Source of the DNA: Oxyruncus cristatus
Taxonomy: Eukaryota > Chordata > Aves > Passeriformes > Cotingidae
Length of the DNA: 64,000 nt
Direction: 5' to 3'
Assembly: GCA_013399855.1 (NCBI GenBank)
Contig: VXAY01006250.1
Coordinates: 1-64,000, forward strand
Made by a program: the position numbers and the translations under genes. Below the pieces are notes generated by a model, which saw only the letters and a program-made list of their open reading frames with translations, was not told the origin of the DNA and did no database searches. This document shows positions 9,636-21,312 of the stretch, one piece after another. Positions within the stretch are counted from its first letter, which is position 1. The number at the start of each line of letters is the position of its first letter.

Positions 9636-11494
9636 GTTTTAAAGTGCATTTTCACAAGCATTCTCTCAAACTAAAAGTAGTCTGTAGAGAACTCAGAGGT
9701 GTTTTTCAACAAAGGTGGTTTTTGTCACAGGTTACGACCTCATTTCATGTTTGGGAAGAGATTCATGCAAGAATTACTAGTTTCAGGAATATTTTGTCTT
9801 CTTCCAGCATACCTGAGAGTATCTATATATATACACCTGGTATACCTGTCTAGGTATATCTGTATGTTGCTTAAGCGCTAGGTCAAAGAAATCATATAGA
9901 ATGTAACCTAGAATGTGAACATATATATAATGTTAATGGTGCTGGTTGGTGTTATGTTAATGATTAATTGGGGGAGGGTATTATCAAAACCTGAAGACCA
10001 TTTAGGGCTCAGTGTTTTAAAATAAGACTTGTGGGCTTCACAATTGCCTATTCTGAGAAAGATTATATTTTCTGAGAAAGAATTAAATTTTAGTTCATTT
10101 AGCAGAATCTAAGTCAAAGGAATTCTTGCTAATTTGTTCAGGTTACATATTCTGCTGGAACTTGCTGGTTTTTCCTCGTATTGTTGAGTTAGTCTGTTGA
10201 TTTGACTTGTCTTGCAGCTGCAAGTGCTGGTGCAATGGAAATAAGTGTGAGGGGAACATTTCTTCTGAAGGTAGAGGGCCAAGTCCAGAAGGGACAGTGA
10301 GCTCAGGTGGGCTTATGGTAACTCAGAAAGTGCACCCTCCATCACAGACATGCTAGCTAAGTTGCTCAGCTGTGATGTCCTGGCAACTCAGTTGCATAAT
10401 TTCCTCACATCTACCTCTTATCTGTCAGTTGTCTGCTGGGTTGGTCTTTTCTTTCACTGCCTCTCTACCTTGTAGTCTATATTACTGAATGCTCCAGACA
10501 AGATTCTTTTCATGCCTCATGAGAGAGTGCCAAAGTCACAAGTGCTAACCCCTGACAAAAAGGATCAATTAGTGTTTCATTAGCTGAGCTCAGAGCCTTG
10601 GAGTCATAGCTGAGACTTGCTGTTCTGTTGAAGGTGCAGGGTAGCCCTCATTCTACCTGGACGATCCATGGCTCCAACAGAGGTTTCTATAGGTATCACA
10701 ACCAGATGTTCTGATTTCCTGTCTCAAACGCTTATATTAATATTAACTCTTCAAAGTGCACAACCATTTGAAACCCAAACCCTCAAGTTCCAGAGTTTAA
10801 GCAAAACTCCGTGGAGAAGCAGGCATTGATTCCCAGTGGCTTTCTCCAGTGCTGCAAGAGAAAATTTAAAAATCGTTTTCTCTTTGTACACTCAGCATTT
10901 AGTTTTATTCCTTATTCTCCCTCCATGCACAGCTGTAGACCTTGAAACATATTGAGGAAAACCAGTTCCTTTTAAGTAACTTCCAAACCTGCATTTTAAA
11001 AGTAAAAATAAAAATAAATCATTTAAATCTAATGAGGAAAATGAAATGCTTGTATTAAGAATAAAGATACCTAACATAGGTACCTGTCACCCTGACTTTG
11101 TAGAAGACTAGAAGTTTTATCAGTTACAGCATCCGTGCTATGTACTTCTAGTTAGGAATAGTCAAATGTTCACAGACACAAAAGGGGGAAGCTTCTGGTG
11201 GCTTCTCAGAGAAGCCCCCCTCCCTCTGTAGCCCCCCACTACTAAAACCTGGCCATGCAAAGCCAATAGTGCTGCATTAGTGGAAAAAGCCTGAACAAGG
11301 TAAAGGGGACTGTTATGGGTGGGGTGGGTGGATTGGTGACTGCAGACACATAGAAGTCTGAGGTACCTCGTGCCACCTTTGTCTTGTCCTCCCCAGCAAG
11401 GTCTCCCAGACCTCTGTGATTATTCCAAGGATTTAAGGAGTGGAATAACTACCATTAGAAAGAGTTGAGTCAGGAGTTACTCAAACTCAACTCA

Positions 11495-11550
11495 TGCAAG
11501 TCCATGGGACCCTATGAACAGTGTCCCAGGGTGCTGTGAGCATGGGCTGA
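11495..11550 (+). mobile_element. Probable CR1 ORF2 remnant
   Basis: The segment beginning CATGCAAGTCCATGGGACC and running to GGGTGCTG resembles a conserved stretch near the start of the CR1 reverse transcriptase, where avian copies read 'aagtccatgggacctgatg... gggtcctg'. Only about 50 bases are alignable by eye, so the call is tentative. Confidence 0.45.
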
Positions 11551-12285
11551 AGTCTAAGGCAGTTGTGTATTATCTTTGTTGGAGTTATCACTGGCATTCT
11601 GTAAACATTAATACTTACGGTGACTCTGAGGAAGAGAATCTTTTTGAAAATTGAAGCAGGGGGATGTACACAGAAGAAATCTTAAAGCTTCTTCAGTTCT
11701 CCCTCCTCCTGCAGAGTTTCCAAATATGTCACATTATAAAGGTTCAGCAATTCAGTTGCTACAGACATGAGTTGGCTTGGTGGTGCTGTTTTGTTATGGA
11801 GAAGAGGAAAGCTGGTAAGGACCAAATGAAGAATTTGGAGATAATGAGCTCTGCAGTGGAAATGATGTTTCAGCAGTCAGTAACATACATATTGGTACTA
11901 GGGCCTCAATGGGTGGGGCAGAAGGTTTTTACACGAAGACCAAATGTGCACTGAAGAGATAATGTAATGACCTTTCTGATGTGGCTCTGGCGTAAGGGGT
12001 CACTGCTCTCAGCTGTCTGGCTCTCTTTGTCTGTGCATTGTTCCTTAACCCTTTTTGTTGAACTATTCACCTGTGTGATTTCTAAAGCAGAAACTAGTCT
12101 CTTTAAATGTCTTGTCTGTAAATAATTTTTTTTCCAAACCAGAATAATTTGTAAGTGTCTGCATTTATGGTTAAATGAAGCATCCCACTGTGGTGCAGAT
12201 GGCGTATTAACATCCAGAAGGGGCAGAAAAAGTCAGGTGGGGCTGAATGGCAGATAGTAATTAAGCAAAAGAGCACACACATAAT

Positions 12286-12505
12286 AGGAAAAATTTCTTC
12301 GCCAAAAGGGGTGTCCAGCCAGACAGTCTAGACCAGGCAGCTCAAGGTAGTGGTGGAGTCACCATTCTGGAGGTATTTAGAAGACATGTAGATGTGGCAC
12401 TTGGGGACATGGTTTAGTGGTGGACATGGCAGTTCTACATTTACAGCTGGACTTGATAATTTCAGAGGTCTTTTCCAACCATTTCTATGATTCTGTGATT
12501 CTGTG
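12286..12505 (+). mobile_element. CR1 LINE 3' end
   Basis: Decayed copy of the CR1 3' terminal region. It contains the 'gtggtggagtcaccat', 'gatgtggcacttggggacatggtttagtgg' type landmarks (read in pieces) and ends with TTTTCCAACC followed by tandem ATTCTGTG-like octamers at 12484-12504. The inserted copy is in plus orientation and 5'-truncated, as usual for CR1. Confidence 0.9.
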
Positions 12506-13984
12506 TGTAGCCTGTGTGGACCAAAATATTCCTGTCTGAATGAGTTCTTCGCTGCATGTCACCTCAGGTTTCTTCCAGGGCCATGTCACTGAGTACTCTG
12601 GGACTTGTATCAGCTGAGCCACAGGCCTCCCTGTGAAATGAAATACTTTCCACATCATTGTGAGGCAAATCATTTTGTATTAGAATGTTAAATGGTATTC
12701 CTTAAAGTTAAAAAAATTTCTGCATAAATTAATTATACCCAATGAATTGTGAAATACTGATTTCCTCTTGTTCCAGATGCTGTTCTGCTCTGTATGCAGA
12801 CTACTGTCCCTTAATACTCTTCCTCTCTACTCTGAAAGCAGTATCTTGGTTTAAGAATCAGCATTGGAAATAAGTGACAATATAGAATATTACCTTTTCC
12901 TAAAAAAAATAATTGCTGTGGCTACAGGCAGGGTGGAGTTCACACAAATAAACCCTTAAAAAACTAAACATTCCTGGTAAGCATGTGAGAGAAATATGCA
13001 TTGGACGGAAATGGGTTATGTGTGTACAAATGCAGTGTGGCTTTTACTAGTATCACTTGTTCAGCTGTAAGAGATTGTTTTGTTGCTGCTTTTTCTCTTG
13101 GCTGACTTCCTGAAGATCTCAGAGCTAAAACAATTTTCAAAACGGGAAACCAAACAGACTTTTACCCCCTTTGGACTCTGCTAATCTCTGGGGTGTTTGC
13201 AGTGACTATAGGAGTGCAACGTGTTACAAAGTATTAGTGTGAAAGTTCACACTCGTGTTGCCAGATTCGATGTACATTTTAATCTACACAAGAGGAATTC
13301 TGACATCTTATTGAATTGTAATATAAAGATTTTTATAATTGATTTTTTAATTATAATTTTCTATGAATGCTGTCACATTTAATATTATCCTATACTCTGA
13401 CATTGCTGTTTGTGCATTGCTAGATCATGTCATTCACTTTTTAGTCTCTCCTTATTATAAGACTCTTAATTTGCACTGGGATCAGCAACACATTTTTTGA
13501 TTGGGCAGTACCTCTGCTGTAGCTGCGAAGAAATTTGGCTGAGGGTTGAGTGCATCAGCCTGCCCACATGAACACTGGCTGCCTGACTTTGTGCTGGGAA
13601 GCCTGGCAGGGAGCAGGGAAGGTGCCAGCCACCTCCTACTCTGCAAGTCTTGCTGCAGCTACTGCTTTGCTCCTATGTAACAAATTATTACACAGCATAG
13701 TTAGGCTCTCTAGATGGTGGTGTGCCCCACATGGGGCTCGTGTGTCTGGGCAGCACAGCCTTGTGTGGGGTGTGGGAAGCAGCGTGCAGAGCAGCCTGAC
13801 TGCTGCTCTTCTGCCACCCGTCTTGCCTCTTGACTCAGTTTACTATGCCTTTAACCTCTTTTAAGAAGAGCTGTAATATGTGCCAAGATAAAAATAAAAT
13901 TATGGACAGGGAATGATAGCAGTGTTGTGGTTTTGCGCACGTGACGACTGTTATGACATAAGGATCTTCAGGTTTGATTTTTTT
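12506..13984. other. Spacer between two CR1 copies
   Basis: AT-rich unique sequence. The only longer frame (13550-13864, plus) lies in a slightly GC-richer patch and has no recognisable domain. I see nothing else. Confidence 0.6.
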
Positions 13985-14164
13985 GATCTCTCGACCAGAG
14001 ACGTTGTGGATGCCCTGTCCCTGGATGTGTTTGAGGCCAGGTCGAGGGGGGCATTGAGCAACGTGGTGTAGTGGGAGGTGTCCCTGCCCATGGCAGGGAG
14101 TTTGAAGCTACAGGATCTTTAAGGTCTCTTCCAACAAACCATTTTGTGGTTTCATGATTCTGTG
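13985..14164 (+). mobile_element. CR1 LINE 3' end
   Basis: Contains the landmarks 'gtggatgccctgtccctgg', 'gaggccaggt', 'gagcaacgtggtgtagtgg' and 'aaggtctcttccaac', and ends with the degenerate octamer tail CATGATTCTGTG. Plus orientation, 5'-truncated. Confidence 0.9.
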
Positions 14165-15282
14165 CTACACCAAGTGCTGTTTTGTCCTGTTACTGCTTGC
14201 TGCCCTCTGGAACACAGTTGTGGAAAACTTGTCATTAGAGGGAGCTACAGAGCAATTTATGAGCAGACCAGCTCTAAACATGTTAAATACACATATGAAA
14301 TAATACACAAACAATCAGTTCAGGAATTGCTCTGGACTTTGGTTCTTATTGTGGTGAATTAATTTTGGCCCTCCTAAGGCTGATTTCCTTGCTGCTGTAT
14401 CCTAAGTCCTCTGTTTTAAAGCACTCGTTTGTTTTCTTTGACACCTCTGCCTGCTGTGCAGTATTTCCATTCCCCAGCACGTGTTATTGACAAAGATGTT
14501 TAAAATACATATGTAATCTCCAAAAAATAACCGCTCTTTTGTTTCCTAGGTCACTACTCCTCCCATCTTGGTAAGAAAAAGCTCTAAGGGAATTACAGAG
14601 GAGGCCTGCCCTTCCCATGGTGGCATGGAAGCGCTGGGCTGTACTTGAAGCCCCCCAATGCCAGCCTGCTGTGCCAGGGACCTGTGCTGCGCCAAAGCTC
14701 TGTAAGTGCAAAGAGGATTTAACTACAGTTGGCAGCTGGTGCACACAACAGAAATGCAGCGTCTGGCTGACAAGAGGATTTAAAAATCTCAGACCTGTTG
14801 ACCACCAGAAGCTGAGAGAATGAAGCAGGGCCATGAGCACTCCCCGCAAGTCCTATTCATACAGCACTTACAGCTGGCCCTGCTGCTTTTGTGAAAGACC
14901 CCAGCACAGCTTGTCACCCAAAGCTTACAGAGGGGAGGGTCACACAGAAATTGCACAGTGACTCACAGTCACACACAAATGCACTGGAGGGAACTAGTGA
15001 GATGGAAAAGAGGAGAAATGTGAGAAACCAAATTTAGATTCAGGTTAAGCTTCCCCAAGTCTGAGCAGAGAGGGGACAGTGTCAAGGCAGGAAATCTGAA
15101 AATACAAATCCAGGTGTAGCTGGCATTGCCATAGGAAATCTGCCTGCAAGGCAGTGGTAGCACTGGCTGGGTTTTGTATGTTTCCACTTCCCAGCATTGA
15201 TAGGACTTTCTTGACGACTAATGGACAGTCACTGTCTTGCTGTCACTATCTTGGAGACGTTTATTTCTTTATTTTATCAAAT
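14165..15282. other. Spacer between two CR1 copies
   Basis: No recognisable gene. Overlapping open frames on both strands at 14484-14849 have no domain and no splice or polyadenylation context. No clear repeat was noticed. Confidence 0.6.
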
Positions 15283-15504
15283 ACTAAATCAGATATAAGG
15301 ATGAAATTATTTACTGTGAGGGTGGTGAGACACTGGAACAGGTTGCCCGGGAAAGCTGTAATTGCCCCATACCTACAAGTGTTCAAGGCCAGGTTGGATG
15401 GGGCATTGAGCAACCTGGGATAGTGGAAGGGGTCCGTGCCCCTGGCAGGGGTGTTGGAACCTTTAAGGTCCCTTCCAACCCAAATGATTCCGTGATTCTC
15501 TGAT
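15283..15504 (+). mobile_element. CR1 LINE 3' end
   Basis: Well-preserved CR1 terminus: 'gtgagggtggtgagacactgg', 'aacaggttgcccgggaaagc', 'caaggccaggttggatggg', 'gagcaacctgggatagtgg', 'aaggtcccttccaaccc', then the tail GATTCCGTGATTCTCTGAT. Plus orientation. Confidence 0.93.
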
Positions 15505-16656
15505 GTGTCTGTGCTCTGACACATTGCCTTCAGATGAAGCCTGCCCATCTGCAGTCAAATTTCCCCTTGACATCCTCAGGAATTTTGACTGAGTGAGGCT
15601 GTGCACTGCTTGACTTACTGAGGCAAACACTGTTTGCAGATATAAAATACAAACAAGCCCTTAAACTTCTGTCCTTCATCATTTTACATGGGCTTGCTGT
15701 GGTATGGGCTATCTCCAGCATTTTTCCTCCCTGTACTCATTACTTCAGGCAATAATGAAACTGAATAAGCCAAATTACAACTTGACCTTGACATGGCCAT
15801 AATATTGTTGAAAGTGGAGGGAAATACAAACATACTGCCTTGGCCATAGGAACCATCCTGCTTCATTTACAGTAAAAAAGAATCAGAAATCTTTAATTCC
15901 GTCACTTTCAGACTCCTCTGATACACATGCACTCTAAGGCGTTGCACAAAACTTTAGGAGAAAGCAGTCAGAAGGCCTTCATAATTTGATCTTTCAAACC
16001 TGTCAGTGAGAAATCCTTCGAAATTTAACTTCCCACAGAAGTAACGGAGGTGAAGCTGTAAGCATGTTTTAATTGTATTAAAAACAGTCACCAAAGATGG
16101 TCACATCACTTGGAAGCAAATGCTACTTTTCAGTAATGATCTCTGACTGCAAAATGAACTGACAAAATAAGAGTGATAAATGGTCTTAGGCAGGATTGTT
16201 GGCATACCCTTCGTTGTGGTTTGGAAGCAGCAAGGAAGGATTCAAATACCTATGCATTTACAGCAGAACTGGAATGATTTATCTAGTCGGGTTTATGTCA
16301 GTACGTTTCTGTGCAAATAGCTGGAGTGAACATTCCAGTTTTCCTGATAAATAGCAGAAAATCAACCCACCGCCACTGGCGTGTGCAGCATAGTTCACAT
16401 TGCTTTGCAGCAGCTGCAGGATGCGTTCCTTACACTTTGTGTAAACAAAGAGATATGATCCCAGCCATAGGGAAGGGCTCCTGGCAGGCTGCCGGTGCAG
16501 GAGCTGCCCAACTGCCTGGCCAGGAGGTAGCAGGCACTGGAGCCTTTGATTGCTGTTGGCCTGAGCTGTATCCTACCCAGATTTCCTAAAACTGGCTATT
16601 TTATTGTTTGGATATAAACTGGTTGCTGAATAGATGGAATTAGGTTTGTTTAATTT

Positions 16657-16672
16657 AAAAAAAAAAAAAAAA
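16657..16672 (+). repeat. A16 homopolymer
   Basis: Run of 16 A. The preceding sequence has no obvious retrotransposon or processed-gene body, so it is probably a simple repeat. Confidence 0.8.
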
Positions 16673-17238
16673 GGCAGCTAGCTAATTGAGTTAAAACTAT
16701 GTGGTTTATGACAGAAAATGCCAAAGTTAATTACAGTTACCATCTGTTTCATCAAAACACTTATTTGCTTTGAATACGGCTATTGTCAGGTCAGGGCTGG
16801 TTTTAATGTCTTTCTCAAATTTATTCCAGTAGGGAGGTACTTTAAAATTAAATTACCTTGTTCTCCATAACCTCAAGCAGACAACAGAGTGGTGGTGTCT
16901 GCAGTGACCTTATGGTGCTATTTCTTGAAAAGAAAATATTGCTGTGGCTTTAATCACTGCAAGCTTAGCTCTGTGCACAGAGAGCTTGCAAGTTATTTCC
17001 CAGGGATTTATGCAAGGAGGTCTGTGTAGTTTTGTATGAGGCATATTGCAAACATGAAGGGCATTCTTTTCCCCAGTATCTCCTTTCCACTACCTGACCA
17101 TGATTTAATTCCTGATGTATCAATTCTCAAGAAACGCTGAAGAATTCACCTCTCCCCACGTACTTATTCACAGATACACATGTGTGTGCACACGCCTCGC
17201 TCCTAAGAGCTGTCACGATGTGTGAGTCAGCTCTCTTG

Positions 17239-17267
17239 AGACTCTTGCAATACACTTGCAAGAGTCT
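17239..17267. repeat. Perfect inverted repeat, 12-bp arms, 5-nt loop
   Basis: Arm AGACTCTTGCAA (17239-17250), spacer TACAC, and its exact reverse complement at 17256-17267. It could form a short hairpin or cruciform. It is too short alone for a microRNA precursor. Confidence 0.9.
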
Positions 17268-17606
17268 GGACATGGTCTGGAGGAACCTTTTGACTGGACG
17301 TAGCACAGGCTTTTACTAGATGAACTTGGTTGCAACGTGGGGCCATTTATCCCAGGCTCTTGCTGTACCGCTGGGCTGCCTGCATTCCCTGGGGGATGCT
17401 AGCACAAACACCAGTTCTTGCCTAGTTACCAGGAAGGTTGTGAGGTAGTTGAAATCAATGTTATGTGTTGCTGTTGGTAAATAGAAGAGGCCAGGCTATT
17501 GCTTAGGTGATAGAAGCAAGGTGGCTTTGATAAATGGAAAACAAATAACTTCTTTTAACTGCCCATCTGTCTTACTATGTAAACATTCTCCAAAACATTC
17601 CTTTCT

Positions 17607-17637
17607 GTGGCAAAAGTATCACTGATACTTTTGTCAC
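17607..17637. repeat. 31-bp near-perfect palindrome with single-base centre
   Basis: Core arms of 11 bp (17611-17621 and 17623-17633) around C17622 are perfectly complementary. Beyond them three more pairs follow one G:T mismatch, giving 15-bp arms in total. The unspaced centre fits a two-fold-symmetric protein site or a cruciform better than an RNA hairpin. Confidence 0.9.
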
Positions 17638-17659
17638 TTCCAAGGCTTGAAGGAATGTA

Positions 17660-17691
17660 TGAATTCATGTGCACTGAATCTCATGAATTCA
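17660..17691. repeat. Inverted repeat, 10-bp arms, 12-nt loop
   Basis: Arms TGAATTCATG (17660-17669) and CATGAATTCA (17682-17691) are exact reverse complements separated by 12 bases. It lies only 23 bp from the palindrome at 17607-17637. Confidence 0.85.
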
Positions 17692-20600
17692 AGGAAAATT
17701 CAATGGATATTTAATTTGCTTCTGGAAGGAAAAATTCTTCCCTCTGCTTCCTTCAAAGAGAAACAAAAACATCCTTTATTCTTCTTGGTAAGAGGACCAT
17801 GCTGCTACTACTCTACATAGTGAAATGACAACTTCTTGAAAATCTTGCTGCTCTTACATCTTGGATGAATGCTAACCTAATGGAAGTGATAGAGAATTAG
17901 GCAATAAGATTAGAAAAAGAGGTTGTTCCTGAATCAGTCCATTAGGATTAACCAGGCTTTGTTCCATGGCAACTTAGCTAAGAATAATCACGACTGCAAA
18001 TAGTGCAGTTCCAGTTTCTTGGGTGGAGCACGGAGTAAAAGTGCTGGTCTCCAAGTGCAGTTGCTAATGTGTTTGGCGTTTCTTAAATGTCACCGTGGCC
18101 ATATTTCAGCAATTCAGTTAGAATTGGTTTTGCCATCATATGTGATGCATAAGGAATTCAAAACCCTGCAGGAGAGCTGAGTTCATAAGGTCCTTGTGTG
18201 TTCAGATTATTTCTGGTGGGGCATGATTTCTGGCATTAACAGCTGAGACTGACAGCACTGACTCTGCCACCTGAGTCACCAGTGGTACATGGGGCATGAA
18301 AGGAGTATGTGAGAGATGTTGGTTTAGAGCAGTCAGGCACATTGGTGGGTCCTGGTGATAAACCGGTTCTCAGGAATGTGGATCTCAGGTGGAGGAGAAA
18401 TTCAAAACACCTTCTCGGTTTATTCGTGCTGCAGTGCCCCATTTTGGGCATGGCTGAGCTGGGCCCCAGGAAAGGCAGTGTCACTAGTGAACAGTTTGAT
18501 TACATTGATCATGTCCAGGAAGAATCCTGAGAATCTTTTAAGAAATGTAAACTTGTTTTTACTGTTCTACTCTACGCTCCCCCACCTCACATTGCAACAT
18601 TTTTTTTATATTAAATGCATCTGCCTGTCTAATCTGTGCTTGGAAACCGTGGTGCTTTCTAAATCAAATATGTAGAATTATTCATGCTAGTTTAGATTGG
18701 TGAATTATGTTGTCACAGTGATTTAAACAAAGAATGCATTGGGCACAGGCATAGGTTACAATGAAGGACCCATCCCATCTGAGACATTTCACGGGCAGTG
18801 TAGTTAGCTGAAGGAGTAGTGCCTGTGTGGTCACCATACTCAAGTTCCAATCTGCCATCCAGTTCTTTTGTCCTGGTAGAAGCCCTGTTGTGTGCCATAG
18901 TTTTGTCATGAGAGGAAGTACACATTGCTTCCCAGCTGTGTTTTGATTCCACTCCCTGCCCCTCTGTGTCCTCTTGTATGTACACCTCTTAGGATGTCTG
19001 CCAAATCAGTCAGTTGGGGCTGAAATACTCTTCAAGATACTGGTTTAGGAAATATTTACTCAGGAACAACAAAAGAGAAAATGCGGCTTCTCTGGTGCCC
19101 TTTGCCTTGCAGCTAAAATTAAGTTTGTCAGCAGGAGAGAGGAGCAGATGTTCTGCAGGCCAGTGCTGGTGCACAGGCTCCAGGGCCAGCCACAGACAAT
19201 GAGGGACAGGGCTGCTGCTCCCACCATACAGCCCTGGGCAGCTCACACTCACAGCACTGGGGTAGAGCTGTGATGTGTGTGACAAAGTACCCTTCGTGAC
19301 ATTCACCTGCCCTCAGCAGGAGGTAGGACTGTCCTTGTGCCACTTAACAAGTGCATTTTTTGTTCTTCAGATTTAATCTTTTTTAAAAAAAAAATTAAAC
19401 AAAGATAACACACGCCCCTTCCCTAAATTGCAAGAATTTCTGCAATGCTTTTTTGCCAAGTTCATAAAGAACACCTCCTTTCTAATGCTTTGCAAGAAAA
19501 TGCTGATACATTTTCCAGAACTGTATTTAATCTGTATATATTGAAGTTTGATATCCTGCAGATGTTTGGTGAAATTCTAATAAAACAGTCACCCACCATG
19601 AGAATTCCATCAAAATCCTCCCGAGGAAAATTCATCCCAAGAGATGTGTCATAGGTCAAACAAAAGCTGTCATACCTCCTCCTTGTTTTGAAAACACCCA
19701 AAACACCCTCTTTACTTTTATTTACAACCAATATATAAAAGCTGTTAGTCAGCAATTTGTCTTTTTATTTATGTGCTGGTATGGTAACTAATTATTACAA
19801 GTTCCGTACAGTGCTAATCTTGCCATAATGGTATTTCTAGTATGACAACTTTCATCTGCTGACTAAACAAGCACAGTCTTGCCTCTTCTCAACATGGCCA
19901 TGAGTCAAAACCAAGTCACTGGGAGTTGAAGATCTTAGGGCTCGCCTGTACATGGGTTTTGCATGAGTGCAATTAGACAAGTTTAAGTCAAAGCAGTGCA
20001 GCCCCCAAGCATGGGTGAAACTGCATTCCTGCTAAAGTCTGCACGGCTTATCTGAATAAATTCAGTGTAACAAGCAGTCCATGTTAAAATAGCTGCTCTG
20101 GAGTACATGGAGTGGCTCTTCTGCTCTGGCTGGGGCAGTTCCATAATGTCCACCACCGTGCCAGTGTTCCCAGGATATTTTTTTCTGACAATGTAAGAGT
20201 GAAATTTTAGAAAGAGCTCTTGGGAAAAGAAATTGGACATCATGCTGTTCACCAAAAATATGAGATTTTTCCCTCTGCCTCCTTTCAGGTCTGGGAATTC
20301 GGGGCCTGGATTCTGAGCCTCCAGTTGCTTATAGGGAACAACACAACACAGGGAACATTCATGTCACCTCACACCAAATGCTGGGTGCAGGAAACACACC
20401 CTTTCCCACATACCCCGGTGCAGCCAATGTTCTTCTGACACAAAAGCTCATGCAAGGGGTTCATCATGCAGAAACCTCTCCACAGGACCAGACTGAGGGT
20501 AGTTGTCCTCTACCATGTTCTGTACTGTGTATGACACATCTGCTATATCATGGGCATTTTGTTTGTTCCTTAATTCTTTTTTTTTCTTTTCTTTTTTTAA

Positions 20601-21270
20601 AGCCTGACTACCATGTGCTGATGGTGCAGGTACACAATGTGTTTGCTCTGGCAGTGAAAGCAGCTGAATAATTTCCCACTTCAACCCCCAGCCCAGCTGC
20701 TCACCCTGTTCCTCTTGGTTGTGCTGAGGTAACTGTTTGAATACGGGCAGTATAAGCCAGGACAGAGAAATAAGAATGTTAAGAAGTAACTTTCAACAAA
20801 AAAAATTTCACAATTGCAAGGGGGACACTGACTTATTATTGAGATAGGAAACCACAACAGAGGGCGAGCAATTTTTTAATATATCACTACAAAAGTAGTT
20901 CATACAGGACTCTGGAAAAGAAGTAGGAATCATCTTCTGTTGGGGCAAGGATGTTAAAACCACAAAAAATGTGAAAAAACAAGTGTTGAAATAAATAGAC
21001 CAAACCACCTAAGATGACATTTGGAATTACACAAATGTGTTGGCAGCTACTGTGAGTATCAAGTGTACTTCTTCAATTTGTCGAATCTAGTATAAACATG
21101 GAGCAGCAGGTATATCCAAAAAAAGCCTCTACCAAAACACTGCAGATACCCATCTTGCCCTGGAGAGATGATAATGAAGACAGCAAACCAGGTATGACAG
21201 TACCTAGAGGCATAATTTAATGCATGGTTAGAAGGCATTCACATTCCATTCAAATGAGAGTTGAAAACAC

Positions 21271-21312
21271 AGGAGAGGAGAGGAGGGGAGAGGAAAGGAA
21301 AGGAGGAAGGGG
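21271..21312 (+). repeat. 42-bp uninterrupted purine tract
   Basis: An all-purine run built of GGAGA and GGAAA units, followed by a short (GT)n. Such polypurine tracts can form triplex DNA; no function is implied. Confidence 0.85.

Larger units (their letters stand above)
8701..12285. other. Spacer downstream of CHAMP1
   Basis: Apart from the candidate small exon at 9582-9635 and a weak CR1 RT remnant at 11495-11550, I see only AT-rich unique sequence with a short (TG)7 at about 9448-9462 and a TA-rich patch around 9820-9930. Open frames here are short and unrecognised. Confidence 0.6.

Noticed and set aside
14484..14849. 121-codon minus frame overlapping a plus frame
   Set aside because: Both strands open in a locally GC-richer patch; no domain.
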